In this document: piece by piece, positions 1 through 8,456 of the stretch
Layout: each line of letters starts with the position of its first letter
Numbering within the stretch: position 1 is the stretch's first letter
Assembly: GCF_002009015.1 (NCBI RefSeq)
Contig: NZ_LZDE01000341.1
Location: forward strand, 1 to 64,000
Origin: Microbulbifer mangrovi
GTDB lineage: Bacteria > Pseudomonadota > Gammaproteobacteria > Pseudomonadales > Cellvibrionaceae
Length of the DNA: 64,000 nucleotides
Direction of reading: 5' to 3'
The notes under the pieces: generated by a model
Seen by the model: only the letters and a program-made list of their open reading frames with translations
Told to the model about the DNA's origin: nothing
Databases searched by the model: none
Position numbers and translations under genes: made by a program

Positions 1-304
1 AGCGTCAGGGCCAAGACCATTAGGAGTGAAACTTGGAGGATTTCATCCTTACAACACACTGGATGCCCGTATGGAGGAAGGCATCCGGCCGGCACTACTA
101 AACACGACGTGGGGGGAGATGTGTGCAAGCCAGCTACATTCAGTATTGGCTAGACCCCGGGTTTTGCCAGCTGGATTCCCGAAAACTTTAGAACATTTGG
201 CAATAGAAAATTTTGAGAAATTGCCTTCAGTTATTAAGCCGGGTAATCGGCTGATTTGTGGTCAAATTCCCACCTTCTCGCAACTCATCTACACTTCCGC
301 TTGA
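1..304 (+). other. Open reading frame running in from the left edge
   Basis: This frame is open from the first bases of the window to a stop at 302-304. The only early start, GTG at 26, has AGGA directly against it with no spacer, so a start inside the window is not convincing. If it is coding, this is the C-terminal ~100 residues of a protein that begins outside. I do not recognise the sequence, see no signal peptide, membrane segment or motif, and its composition is less GC-rich than the genes to the right. It could equally be non-coding sequence upstream of the tRNA genes. Confidence 0.2.
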
Positions 305-373
305 CTAATCCCCGACAACCCATAGAATAGCGCCCTCTTACACGCCCAGCGGCACGTAAGTATCAGAAAATGC

Positions 374-402
374 TAGGATTTTTGGATTGTATCCGCTAGA
401 AT
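374..402 (+). promoter_or_regulatory. Candidate promoter of the tRNA-Cys/tRNA-Leu unit
   Basis: TAGAAT at 397-402 matches a -10 box. TAGGAT at 374-379, exactly 17 bases upstream, is a weak -35 candidate. The bases straight after the -10 (CCGCGGCG) form a GC-rich discriminator, which is typical of stable-RNA promoters under stringent control. It lies about 35 bases before tRNA-Cys. The -35 match is poor, so this remains a proposal. Confidence 0.35.
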
Positions 403-436
403 CCGCGGCGTTTTCATCGCTCAAATGCGATATTCA

Positions 437-510
437 GGCTAGGTGGCAGAGTGGTCATGCAGCGGACTGCAACTCCGTGTACGCCGGTTCGATTCCGACC
501 CTAGCCTCCA
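437..510 (+). tRNA. tRNA-Cys (anticodon GCA)
   Basis: A 74-nt cloverleaf can be drawn. The acceptor arm GGCTAGG pairs with CCTAGCC, the anticodon loop CTGCAAC carries GCA, the T-loop GGTTCGATTCC is canonical, and the 3' CCA is encoded at 508-510. It is followed after 72 bases by tRNA-Leu on the same strand. The spacer contains the short hairpin GGCACC-acag-GGTGCC at 551-566, a plausible processing structure. In Pseudomonas the same two tRNAs follow pgsA together with tRNA-Gly; here they are on the opposite strand from pgsA and no tRNA-Gly is visible. Confidence 0.96.
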
Positions 511-582
511 TATTCTCCTGGCGAGCTCAGCAGAGCTGGCCAATCTCACTGGCACCACAGGGTGCCAGGTGAACACCTCCTG

Positions 583-668
583 GCCCGGGTGGTGGAATTG
601 GTAGACACAAGGGATTTAAAATCCCTCGGCTTCTGGCCGTGCGGGTTCAAGTCCCGCCCCGGGCACCA
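583..668 (+). tRNA. tRNA-Leu (anticodon TAA)
   Basis: This is an 86-nt class II tRNA with an encoded CCA at 666-668. The acceptor arm GCCCGGG pairs with CCCGGGC. The anticodon stem AGGGA/TCCCT holds the loop TTTAAAA with anticodon TAA, and the long variable arm CGGCTTCTGGCCG fits leucine. The T-loop GGTTCAAGTCC is canonical. It is probably co-transcribed with tRNA-Cys. Confidence 0.96.
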
Positions 669-767
669 CCTCCCTTTCTTTCCTAAACTTCCCCAAGATT
701 AACAGATCATCTTTGTCGCACCTGCTTTCCGCCATTTGCGCGAGCACCCCATTGGGATGGATACCGG

Positions 768-2135
768 ATGGATAGCGCCACCCTTATTGCAATCGCTTTA
801 TCCAGCCTTGTCGCACTACTGCTGGTCTACCGCTACTTGCGCACCAAGCCTTTGCCCTCACCGCGAGAGTCGCTGCACCTGCTTGCCAGCATGAGTGCGA
901 AGCTCGCCTGCTCGGCACACCATATTTCCAGATTCAGCGATGAGAAAATCCACAGGGACCTGCGCAACTACTCCCCCCTGTTTTCACTGGTTCGCGTGAG
1001 CCACACAGGTACAATAACGAAAGCGCAGTGTGGAAAGTTTGCATACGCGCAGGCACAGTTCGATCCAATTCTGGGGGCGCAGCTGGTTCCCCCTACCCAT
1101 CAACGCGACCAGGCAATGCGTTGCACCCTGCGCTCTCCAGCACCAAACCCGAATTACCGCACAAAACTCCGAGATCAGATCAGCACGCACCCTCCCCTTC
1201 AGAAGCTGGTTGAACGACAACTGCAAGAGGACGTGCGTAGGGGCCTGGACACCCGCGCACTTGTGGTAGTGCAAGGGGATAGTGTGATCGCGGAAGCCTA
1301 CGAAGACGGCATCACAGCAAATACAAAACTTCTCGGCTGGTCGATGACGAAGAGTGTTACCGCAATGCTAATTGGCAGGATGGAAACACTGGGACTGGCA
1401 GATGCTCGGGAGCACAACCTTTTCCCGGGGTGGAGTCGCGATGCGCGCCGCCACATCGGCCTGGAAAATTTACTGCAAATGTGTGACGGGCTGGCATTTG
1501 ATGAGCGGTACCACCCCGCAACCGACGTCTCCCGCATGCTGTTTGGCGATCAACCTGCATCGCGCTATGCGCTGCAGCGCCCGCTTGAATGCACTCCGGG
1601 CGCACGCTTTTCTTACTCTTCAGGATCGACCAACCTGCTCGCCCGCTGGATGCACAAACGGCTGGGAGGCACAGAAAAGTTGCAGGCGTTCCTACTGAGT
1701 GAATTTATCCGCCCTATGGGGTTGCGCAGCCTCCTGCTGGAGACTGACGGCGATGGGGTCTTTGTCGGCAGCTCCTATGGCTACGCGGATGGCAGGGACT
1801 GGGCACGACTCGGAACCCTGCTGCTAAACAATGGGATCCTTCGGGGAAAGCGTGTACTGGATCGCGGATGGATACACCGCGCGACCGCGCCCAACACCAG
1901 CCTCAATGACAGCCGCTACGGTTACCAGCTATGGCTGAATCGCGGCAGAGAGGAAGAAGCACCACTACTGCATCCAACGCTTCCGGTGGATAGCTACTTT
2001 ATGCTGGGAAATCGGGAGCAAAAGCTGATGGTATGCCCGAGCCAACACGCTGTCATTGTGCGCCTTGGCTGGTCAGCATCGCCCTACCCGGTGGAATCGC
2101 GCTTCGGTGAACTCCTGGACGCCCTCCCCGATTGA
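768..2135 (+). CDS. Membrane-anchored serine hydrolase of the class C beta-lactamase fold
   Basis: 455 residues. An N-terminal hydrophobic segment (about residues 4-24) anchors the protein, and the catalytic domain should face the periplasm. The nucleophile motif SxxK is visible as SMTK (in GWSMTKSVTAM) and the second motif as YSSG (FSYSSGSTNLL), as in the COG1680 / 6-aminohexanoate-dimer-hydrolase group of penicillin-binding-protein-like esterases and amidases. The C-terminal part (FMLGNREQKLMV) is where the third active-site strand would lie. The substrate cannot be told from sequence: the family includes esterases, D-aminopeptidases and nylon-oligomer hydrolases, and true beta-lactamase activity is not implied. 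It stands alone on the plus strand, about 100 bases after tRNA-Leu, and converges on the nuclease gene at 2169. Confidence 0.85.
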   Translation: MDSATLIAIALSSLVALLLVYRYLRTKPLPSPRESLHLLASMSAKLACSAHHISRFSDEKIHRDLRNYSPLFSLVRVSHTGTITKAQCGKFAYAQAQFDPILGAQLVPPTHQRDQAMRCTLRSPAPNPNYRTKLRDQISTHPPLQKLVERQLQEDVRRGLDTRALVVVQGDSVIAEAYEDGITANTKLLGWSMTKSVTAMLIGRMETLGLADAREHNLFPGWSRDARRHIGLENLLQMCDGLAFDERYHPATDVSRMLFGDQPASRYALQRPLECTPGARFSYSSGSTNLLARWMHKRLGGTEKLQAFLLSEFIRPMGLRSLLLETDGDGVFVGSSYGYADGRDWARLGTLLLNNGILRGKRVLDRGWIHRATAPNTSLNDSRYGYQLWLNRGREEEAPLLHPTLPVDSYFMLGNREQKLMVCPSQHAVIVRLGWSASPYPVESRFGELLDALPD

Positions 2136-2168
2136 TCTGCGCAGGAACTCCACCTTATCCCATGATCA

Positions 2169-2768
2169 TCAACCATGACGACTTTCAAGCAGCGCAAGAA
2201 AAATCCGCCCCTCTTCCTCACTGGACTCAAGACCGTACTTTTCCACTACCGCCAGAAAGCGCTGGATATAGTGGCGGCGCACCGGGCCATAGGGCGGCAT
2301 CCACTCGTCCGGCCCGCGGTGCCCCTTGCTCTGGTTGCGACCATCATCCACCAGCCATAGGTTCTCCGGGTCCTCTGCAAACTGACGTTTTTTCTCGCGA
2401 CTCCAGCTCGCAGCGCCGTGGTCATGGGCCCACTTCAGCGGCACGATATGCTCAACGTCCAGATCAGATGCCTTTTCAAAAAAGCCGCCGGTATATGGAT
2501 CCATCCAGAGACCAAACGCGACCCGGCAATTGTCTCGCGCGGTAAATATCACCGGGGAGAGTGAGTATCGGATCAACAGTTCGTGGCGGGTATCCTGGCA
2601 GTCCCGGTCGCTGTCCGACCACCTGGGCAGCCATTCGCGCCGATCGTAATCCTGCGCATAGCTCAGAGATGAAAGTGCGCCCAGCGAAATCGCGACGAAC
2701 AGTGAATAAGAAAATTTACCGGGCTGGAAAAATCTGGTTAGCCGTAAACGCACCGCGAAACGCTCCAT
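2169..2768 (-). CDS. Secreted HNH-type nuclease (DUF1524-like)
   Basis: 199 residues. The first ~39 residues are a basic start plus a hydrophobic core (YSLFVAISLGALSSLSYAQ) that reads as a signal peptide, so the nuclease should act in the periplasm or outside the cell. The core has DVEHIVPLKWAHDHG followed by NLWLVDDGRNQSKG. This is the H...N...NQSKG pattern of the DUF1524/HNH nucleases found in secreted bacterial DNases and the GmrSD C-terminal domain; the metal ligands and general base should lie in these two stretches. The gene is monocistronic, with its own ATG, and converges on the serine hydrolase. A likely role is extracellular DNA degradation for nutrients, which is inference. The domain call is good; the biological role is open. 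Confidence 0.82.
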   Translation of the reverse strand: MERFAVRLRLTRFFQPGKFSYSLFVAISLGALSSLSYAQDYDRREWLPRWSDSDRDCQDTRHELLIRYSLSPVIFTARDNCRVAFGLWMDPYTGGFFEKASDLDVEHIVPLKWAHDHGAASWSREKKRQFAEDPENLWLVDDGRNQSKGHRGPDEWMPPYGPVRRHYIQRFLAVVEKYGLESSEEEGRIFLALLESRHG

Positions 2769-2870
2769 TGTCGTGTTATTACTCGAATGGAACGATCGTA
2801 CAGAATATTTTTCGGCGCGAAAATCACCGGATGCCAGGATTGCGGAACCGGTTCTAAATCAGGGAAGGAA

Positions 2871-2888
2871 GGCGGCAACATTGCCGCC
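2871..2888 (-). terminator. Hairpin after pgsA
   Basis: GGCGGCAA-ca-TTGCCGCC forms a compact GC-rich hairpin 8 bases past the pgsA stop codon on the minus strand. There is no clean T-run after it (CCTTCCTTCC), so it may be a weak or rho-assisted terminator. Confidence 0.45.
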
Positions 2889-2896
2889 AGGAAGCG

Positions 2897-3463
2897 TCAG
2901 CTCTTACCGGTTTCATCGCCGGTCAATGCCGGCCATGCAGCGCGCAGGTACACCACCATGGTCCAGAGCGTCAGCGCTGCAGCTACGTAGAGCAGGATGT
3001 AGCCAATGGTCTCCATCACCGGAAACTCACGCACATCAAACGCCAGCAATACGATGATGGCCGCCATCTGGGCAGTGGTTTTGATTTTACCGATATAGTT
3101 GACGGCCACGCTGCTGCGCAGCCCCAGCTCAGCCATCCACTCCCGCAGCGCCGATACGGCGATCTCGCGGCCGATAATGATCGCTGCTGCAATCGTAAAA
3201 AAGAGGTAATCGTGGAGGTCAACCAACAGCACCAGTGCGGTTGCCACCATCAACTTGTCCGCTACGGGATCGAGGAAGGCGCCGAAAGGCGTACTCTGAT
3301 TGAGCTTGCGGGCAATGTAGCCATCCAGCCAGTCGGTGGCGGCAGCGATAGAGAAAATAAGGGCTGAGGCGATATAGCTCCACTTGTAAGGAAGGTAAAA
3401 TACCAGCACAAACACGGGGATCAGCGCAACGCGCAACAGGGTCAATTGGTTAGCGAGAGTCAT
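2897..3463 (-). CDS. pgsA: CDP-diacylglycerol--glycerol-3-phosphate 3-phosphatidyltransferase
   Basis: 188 residues, the usual length for PgsA. The enzyme joins CDP-diacylglycerol and glycerol-3-phosphate to give phosphatidylglycerol phosphate, the first committed step to phosphatidylglycerol and cardiolipin, in the inner membrane. The CDP-alcohol phosphotransferase signature D-x2-D-G-x2-A-R-x8-G-x3-D-x3-D is complete: it starts at DWLDGYIAR and ends at [10 protein letters not shown]. Several hydrophobic segments are visible. The ATG has a good ribosome site (GAAGGACC). It follows uvrC on the same strand by about 100 bases, matching the gacA-uvrC-pgsA order of Pseudomonas, although there the tRNA genes follow on the same strand. 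Confidence 0.95.
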   Translation of the reverse strand: MTLANQLTLLRVALIPVFVLVFYLPYKWSYIASALIFSIAAATDWLDGYIARKLNQSTPFGAFLDPVADKLMVATALVLLVDLHDYLFFTIAAAIIIGREIAVSALREWMAELGLRSSVAVNYIGKIKTTAQMAAIIVLLAFDVREFPVMETIGYILLYVAAALTLWTMVVYLRAAWPALTGDETGKS

Positions 3464-3565
3464 GCTGGTCCTTCTTCAGTCGCTGAACACACATCGTCGG
3501 CAGTGCGTAACTTAGCAATCTGGAATACAAAAATAAACGCCATCAGGCGAATCCTTCGCCGCCGA

Positions 3566-5380
3566 CTATTCATTGTGCAGGGTCGAGTATATATCCTGGG
3601 CGAGTTTGCGGCTTACTCCCTCCACACTGGCGAGCTCGTTGACGGATGCACGCAGGATCTCCTGTAACCCACCAAAATGATGCAACAGCGCCCGTCGCCT
3701 GGCTGGGCCAACTCCCGGGATGCCCTCCAGCGGGGATTCACGACGCTTCTTATCGCGCCGCTGCCGGTGACCGGTAATGGCGAAGCGATGGGCCTCATCC
3801 CGCACCTGCTGAATCAGGTGCAGCGCCGGCGAATCGGATTCCAATACCAGCTCTCGCCCCTCCGCCACAATGTGTAGAGTCTCGAACCCCGCTTTGCGCG
3901 TGGTGCCTTTGGCAACGCCAATGATCTGTACACCGGTGATACTCAGCTCATTAAGGGTATCTACCGCCTGAGCCACCTGCCCTTCGCCGCCGTCAATCAG
4001 GAGAATGTTAGGGAAACGCCCCTCACCGCTGGACAAACGGGTGTAACGGCGCTTGAGAGCCTGTCCCATTGCCGCGTAATCATCGCCCGCGGTAATTCCT
4101 TCGATATTGAAGCGGCGATAATCCGATTTGACCGGGCCTCCGGTATCAAAAACCACACAGGAGGCGACAGTGGCCTCACCACTGGAATGACTGATATCAA
4201 AACACTCCAGTCTCTCCGGTAGCTCTCCCAGCCGGAGTACCTCCTGAAGGTTTTCGAAGCGATCCTGCAACTTCTGCTGGGAAGCAGTACGACTCTGCAG
4301 ATTCTGGCGTGCCGCCTGCTGGGCCATCTCCACCCAGGTAGCACGGTTCCCACGCAGACGGTTGACCACCTGGATATCCTTGCCAGCCTGCTCGGTGAGC
4401 GCCTGCTGTAGCGCCTCAATGTCCTCAAGAGGCTCGGACACAAGTATCTGGCGCGGCAGCTCACGGTTGTTACCCAGGTAGAACTGGGGGATAAAGGCGG
4501 AAAGCAGCGCGGCATCGTCCAACCCCAGCTTTTCACTGGGATAGTAACTGCGACTACCGAGAATGCGCCCCTGCCGGATAAACAGGACGTGTACACAGCA
4601 GAGGCCGCCAGACGTCGCCACACCGAGGACATCCACATCAGCGCCACCGCTTTCCGCCACCTGATCTGATTGCAGGCGGCGCAAGGCGACAATCTGGTCA
4701 CGCAAACGTGCCGCCTTTTCAAACTCCAGCGCCACAGAAGCGCGCTCCATTTCCTCTGCCAGTTCGCGGACAATGCTGTCGCTTTTACCCGCCAGGAACA
4801 TCTGCGCGTGGCGTACATCCGCCTGGTAGTCTTCCGCACTGATAAAGTCTACGCAAGGCGCGGTGCACCGCTCAATCTGGTATTGCAAACACGGCCGCGA
4901 TCGATTGGCGAAAACACTGTCTTCGCAGGAACGAATTCGAAATGTTTTCTGCAGGAAGTTGAGACTGTCTCGCACTGATGAGGCATTGGGGAATGGGCCG
5001 AAATAATCGCCTTTCTTTCGCTTGGCCCCTCGATGGAATGCAATACGGGGGAAAGTATCCTTGCTGGACAAAAAAATATATGGATAGCCCTTGTCATCCT
5101 TCAACATGACATTGTAGGGCGGCCGCTGGGATTTGATCAGGCTTTGCTCTAACACCAGAGCTTCGGTTTCACTGCGAGTGACCGTAACCTCGATATCCGC
5201 GATCTTTTCCACTAACGCCATGGTTTTAGCGGTGAGACCACTGGCCCGAAAATAACTGCCCAAACGATTGCGCAGATTCTTCGCTTTACCGACGTACAGC
5301 ACCTTACCCTGGGCGTCAAACATCTGGTACACCCCGGGCTTGCGGGTCACCGTTGTGAGAAAACGCTTGCTGTCGAACAT
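3566..5380 (-). CDS. uvrC: Excinuclease ABC subunit C
   Basis: 604 residues from the ATG at 5380 (MFDSKRFLTTV), close to E. coli UvrC (610). It makes both incisions around lesions marked by UvrA/UvrB. In order: an N-terminal GIY-YIG nuclease (PGVYQMF ... LYVGKAKNL); four cysteines in RSCEDSVF...RPCLQYQ..RC..PC that match the iron-sulfur cysteines of UvrC; a UVR domain for UvrB contact (ALEFEKAARLRDQI); an RNase-H-like 5' nuclease (ECFDISHSSGE, LLIDGGEGQ); and C-terminal helix-hairpin-helices (GIPGVGPARRRALLHHFGG). A longer frame opens at a TTG at 5416, but that codon lies inside the terminator hairpin of the gene upstream, so the ATG is preferred. Confidence 0.97.
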   Translation of the reverse strand: MFDSKRFLTTVTRKPGVYQMFDAQGKVLYVGKAKNLRNRLGSYFRASGLTAKTMALVEKIADIEVTVTRSETEALVLEQSLIKSQRPPYNVMLKDDKGYPYIFLSSKDTFPRIAFHRGAKRKKGDYFGPFPNASSVRDSLNFLQKTFRIRSCEDSVFANRSRPCLQYQIERCTAPCVDFISAEDYQADVRHAQMFLAGKSDSIVRELAEEMERASVALEFEKAARLRDQIVALRRLQSDQVAESGGADVDVLGVATSGGLCCVHVLFIRQGRILGSRSYYPSEKLGLDDAALLSAFIPQFYLGNNRELPRQILVSEPLEDIEALQQALTEQAGKDIQVVNRLRGNRATWVEMAQQAARQNLQSRTASQQKLQDRFENLQEVLRLGELPERLECFDISHSSGEATVASCVVFDTGGPVKSDYRRFNIEGITAGDDYAAMGQALKRRYTRLSSGEGRFPNILLIDGGEGQVAQAVDTLNELSITGVQIIGVAKGTTRKAGFETLHIVAEGRELVLESDSPALHLIQQVRDEAHRFAITGHRQRRDKKRRESPLEGIPGVGPARRRALLHHFGGLQEILRASVNELASVEGVSRKLAQDIYSTLHNE

Positions 5381-5397
5381 AGCCGCTTCTTGAGCCA

Positions 5398-5426
5398 ACA
5401 ACAAAACAGGGGCCAAATGGCCCCTG
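5398..5426 (-). terminator. Rho-independent terminator between gacA and uvrC
   Basis: CAGGGGCC-attt-GGCCCCTG (5407-5426) is a perfect 8-bp GC-rich stem with a 4-base loop. On the minus strand it is followed by TTTTGTTGTT. It sits between the gacA stop and the uvrC start, so uvrC should have a separate promoter or depend on read-through. Confidence 0.85.
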
Positions 5427-5483
5427 CTTCTTAACTTATGTATAGAGGAAAACGGATTTTACACGGATAAAGGCTTGCGCGCC

Positions 5484-6128
5484 CTAAACCGCTTCTTCCG
5501 GATCCAGCACATTATGCTTCACGGCGAGCAGCGTCAGCTCTACATCGGAGTGCAGGCCCAGCTTCTCGAAAATCCGATAGCGATAGGTGTTCACGGTTTT
5601 CGGACTAACGGACAGTGTCTCGGCAATTTCCGACACTTTGTTGCCGTTGACAATCATCACCGCGGTCTGGAGCTCCCTCTCGGACAGATCCTCGAACGGA
5701 GAAGAACCACCGCTCACACTACGCAACGCCAGTTTGGTTGCCATGGAACTGCTGATGTAAGTTTCACCAGCGACCACAGAGTGAATTGCGCGCACCATTT
5801 CCTCGAGATCGGCCCCCTTGGTGACATAACCCATAGCACCGGCCTGAATCAGGCGGCTGGGAAAAAGATCATCGTCCAGCGCGCTGACGGCGATGACTTT
5901 GGCGTGAGGAAATCGGGAAATGAGCTTACGGGTGGCTTCCAGGCCACCCATGCCGGGCATTCTCACGTCCATGAGAATGACATCGACCTCAGCTTCCCGT
6001 ACAAAAGCGATAGCTTCTTCGCCACTCTTGGCTTGACCTACCACCTGGACATCATCGACGTCACCCAGCATGCGCGATATTCCCATGCGCACCAAATCGT
6101 GATCGTCTACCACTAAGACTTTTATCAA
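5484..6128 (-). CDS. gacA: Two-component response regulator GacA/UvrY
   Basis: 214 residues from a TTG start at 6128 (then IKVLVVDDHDLVRMG), which has GGGG about 8 bases upstream and matches the usual GacA N-terminus. A GTG at 6143 would add five residues. The receiver domain has the acidic pocket VVDDHD and the phosphoacceptor Asp in DVILMDVRMPG. The LuxR-type helix-turn-helix is at the C-terminus (VSEIAETLSVSPKTVNTYRY). In gammaproteobacteria GacA is phosphorylated by GacS/BarA and drives small RNAs that titrate CsrA/RsmA, controlling secondary metabolism, biofilm and motility. No gacS or csr small RNA is visible here. The terminator downstream separates it from uvrC even though the gene order is conserved. 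Confidence 0.93.
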   Translation of the reverse strand: MIKVLVVDDHDLVRMGISRMLGDVDDVQVVGQAKSGEEAIAFVREAEVDVILMDVRMPGMGGLEATRKLISRFPHAKVIAVSALDDDLFPSRLIQAGAMGYVTKGADLEEMVRAIHSVVAGETYISSSMATKLALRSVSGGSSPFEDLSERELQTAVMIVNGNKVSEIAETLSVSPKTVNTYRYRIFEKLGLHSDVELTLLAVKHNVLDPEEAV

Positions 6129-6596
6129 TTTAGCCCCAACCACGGATTTTCAGCTGACCTTGTGCAAGAATTTCCTATTAAACCTCCCCTGCACAAAATC
6201 ACGTTTTTTGTTATTGCTCAGCGGGTTATACCCGCAAAGATCCATCCACAGAGCCCTGAGTCAACATACCAGACAAATGTCACGGTGCAAAGTGAGAGAG
6301 CACCCAGCATCCACAGATAAAAGGCGACGACTTTCCGGTTATTTCAGGTCAATATAACGGAAAGATTGCGGTCAATGGTGATTCATACCGCATGCTTTTA
6401 AGGCGAATTTCCGGCAACTGAAATAACTGTGGACACTGCCACTATTGGGTTAATGATCGCTACAAAATTCGCCGGAAAAATAATGGCACTCATTATCATT
6501 TATGCCGCATTAGGGGAAAAAATGTTCTAACCAGCTTGAGCTGCGAGAGGCGCAAAGGTGCCCTCTCAAGACCATGAATGACCCTCTCTGACTAAC
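6129..6596. other. Non-coding gap between murB and gacA
   Basis: About 470 bases, AT-richer than the flanks, with no convincing gene on either strand. It must hold the gacA promoter, but I cannot pick clear boxes. An imperfect hairpin with arms GAGAGG (6545-6550) and CCTCTC (6562-6567) lies 30 bases past the murB stop codon on the minus strand. A run of six T follows only after a further ~20 bases, so it is at best a weak murB terminator. Confidence 0.4.
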
Positions 6597-7613
6597 TTAC
6601 GGGTAGAAGCGCGGCTCTGGTTCCAGAGTCACCCCAAATTTCTTTTGGATATCACTGGCGATTTCGCGGGCCAGGTTCACCACCTCACTGCCACATCGAT
6701 GTCCCGGATTCACCAGCACCAACGCTTGTCGGTCGTGGACCCCTACCCCGTCTTTAACGTAACCACGCCAGCCGGCCTGATCAATAAGCCAGCCGGCCGC
6801 CAACTTCCAGTGACTGCCGGATTCAAATGCCACCAGCCCAGGATGTGCAGCTTTGAGGGCGGTATACAGCGACTCATCCACTACCGGGTTTTTAAAAAAG
6901 CTACCCGCATTGGGTATTTCGACAGGGTTCGGGAGCTTGCTATTACGGATATCAATAACTGCATTGGCTACGACGGCAGGGGTCAGCTCATCCAGAGGGT
7001 GTCCGTGGTCGGCAAAGTACTGCTGTAATGCCGGGTAAGAGACGTGCGGCTGCCAGATTCGGGGCAGTTTCAGTACCACTTCACAGATAAGGTAACGGTC
7101 CTTTGCGGCCCCCTTGAAGATACTGTCCCGGTAACCGAACTGACAGTCCTCAGCGGAAAAGCTGACGAGATTTCCGCTAGCAATTTCCATCGCCGTCAAT
7201 TGCTCGAACGTATCTTTGAGCTCGACACCGTAAGCACCGATATTCTGGATTGGTGTCGCACCGATATTTCCCGGAATCAGTGCCAGATTTTCTAGCCCAC
7301 CATACCCCAGTTCGACACTGCGCATGACCAGCTGATGCCAGTTCTCACCCGCAGCGGCATGAATACGAACCCCATCGTCGAGCGGATCGAATTCCAACCC
7401 GCGCATCCCCAGATGAACAGCGAGACCAGGAAAGTCACCAGTCAGAACGATATTACTGCCACCGCCAAGGGGAAGGATGGGAAGTTGTTTTGTGCGGGCA
7501 AACTCGAGCGCTTCGCGCAGCTCATCCAGCGTCGTTGCGGCGCAGAAATACCGTGCCCGCGCGGCAATGGTCATAGTGTTGAAAGGCTGTAGATCTACGT
7601 CTGACTGAATCAT
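6597..7613 (-). CDS. murB: UDP-N-acetylenolpyruvoylglucosamine reductase
   Basis: 338 residues from ATG 7613 (MIQSDVDLQPFNTM), a type I MurB of E. coli length (342). It uses NADPH and FAD to reduce UDP-GlcNAc-enolpyruvate to UDP-MurNAc in cytoplasmic peptidoglycan synthesis. The FAD-binding stretch LPLGGGSNIVLTGDF and the catalytic-serine motif NAGSFFKNPVV are both visible, as is IPGNIGATPIQNIGAYG. A longer frame to 7679 adds 22 residues unlike the family. It is the last gene of the exbB-exbD-msbA-lpxK-kdsB-murB series, 69 bases after kdsB. Confidence 0.96.
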   Translation of the reverse strand: MIQSDVDLQPFNTMTIAARARYFCAATTLDELREALEFARTKQLPILPLGGGSNIVLTGDFPGLAVHLGMRGLEFDPLDDGVRIHAAAGENWHQLVMRSVELGYGGLENLALIPGNIGATPIQNIGAYGVELKDTFEQLTAMEIASGNLVSFSAEDCQFGYRDSIFKGAAKDRYLICEVVLKLPRIWQPHVSYPALQQYFADHGHPLDELTPAVVANAVIDIRNSKLPNPVEIPNAGSFFKNPVVDESLYTALKAAHPGLVAFESGSHWKLAAGWLIDQAGWRGYVKDGVGVHDRQALVLVNPGHRCGSEVVNLAREIASDIQKKFGVTLEPEPRFYP

Positions 7614-7682
7614 CTGATACCGCTCTATGTCCCGGCACTTTGAATTCGTGCACCGGGCCGCCCTACGCGGGCACATCACAAA

Positions 7683-8456
7683 TTAGGCAAAAAGAGCGCG
7701 CATCCGCTCGAGGTCATGTTCGGTATCCACACCGCCAGGAACCTCTTCACAAGCATCATCCACATGGATTGCGTGGCCGTGATACAGGAAACGCAATTGC
7801 TCCAGCGCCTCAAACTTCTCGATCGGCGCCATGGGCCAACTGACAAAATGGTTCAACAGCCCTGCCCGGTAAGCATAGATGCCAATATGGCGCCGCGGCT
7901 GCAGGCCTTCCGGCAACGACTGCTGCTCGCGGGCAAATGCATCTCGCGGCCAGGGGATAGGAGCGCGGGAAAAATAACGTGCCAGCCCCGACTCTTCGGC
8001 AACCACCTTCACGATATTCGGATTGAGGAAGTCTTCTACCGATGAGATCGGCTCTGCCAGGGTCGCGACACCTGCGGCACTGTTGCGCGCCAGATTCGCG
8101 GCAACCTGATTGATCACCGCCGGTGGAATCAGGGGCTCATCCCCCTGCACGTTCACCAGAATCCGGTCTTCAGCCAGCTCCAGATTCGCCGCGACTTCCT
8201 GCAGGCGATCGGTTCCGGAAGCGTGGCTGGCACTGGTCATGCAAACCTTGCCGCCAAATCCCTGCACCACTTCTGCGACCCGCATGTCGTCAGTAGCCAC
8301 AAACACCTGCTGCGCGGCGCTCTCACTGGCGCGTTCGTATACCCGTTGCACCATAGGTTTACCGGCGATATCCGCCAGCGGCTTGCCGGGCAGGCGGCTC
8401 GAGGCAAATCGCGCGGGGATAATGATATCGAACTCGAAGGGGATGGTATCGGTCAT
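7683..8456 (-). CDS. kdsB: 3-deoxy-manno-octulosonate cytidylyltransferase
   Basis: 257 residues. It activates Kdo with CTP to CMP-Kdo for transfer to lipid A in the cytoplasm. The nucleotide-binding start [17 protein letters not shown] and the motifs TDDMRV and NVQGDEPLI are diagnostic. Its ATG overlaps the lpxK stop as ATGA, indicating translational coupling. In Pseudomonas and E. coli a small Trm112-like gene (ycaR) lies between lpxK and kdsB; here there is no room for it. Confidence 0.96.
   Translation of the reverse strand: MTDTIPFEFDIIIPARFASSRLPGKPLADIAGKPMVQRVYERASESAAQQVFVATDDMRVAEVVQGFGGKVCMTSASHASGTDRLQEVAANLELAEDRILVNVQGDEPLIPPAVINQVAANLARNSAAGVATLAEPISSVEDFLNPNIVKVVAEESGLARYFSRAPIPWPRDAFAREQQSLPEGLQPRRHIGIYAYRAGLLNHFVSWPMAPIEKFEALEQLRFLYHGHAIHVDDACEEVPGGVDTEHDLERMRALFA

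Noticed and set aside
387-572. Short plus-strand frame covering tRNA-Cys
   Set aside because: It overlaps the whole tRNA gene and has no ribosome site.
768-2135. Serine hydrolase as an antibiotic-resistance beta-lactamase
   Set aside because: The motifs place it in the broad esterase/amidase group with an N-terminal membrane anchor; nothing specific to AmpC resistance enzymes (regulator ampR, typical KTG triad) is seen.
5381-5416. TTG-initiated extension of uvrC
   Set aside because: The TTG lies within the terminator hairpin of gacA and the added residues do not match UvrC proteins; ATG 5380 is the better start.
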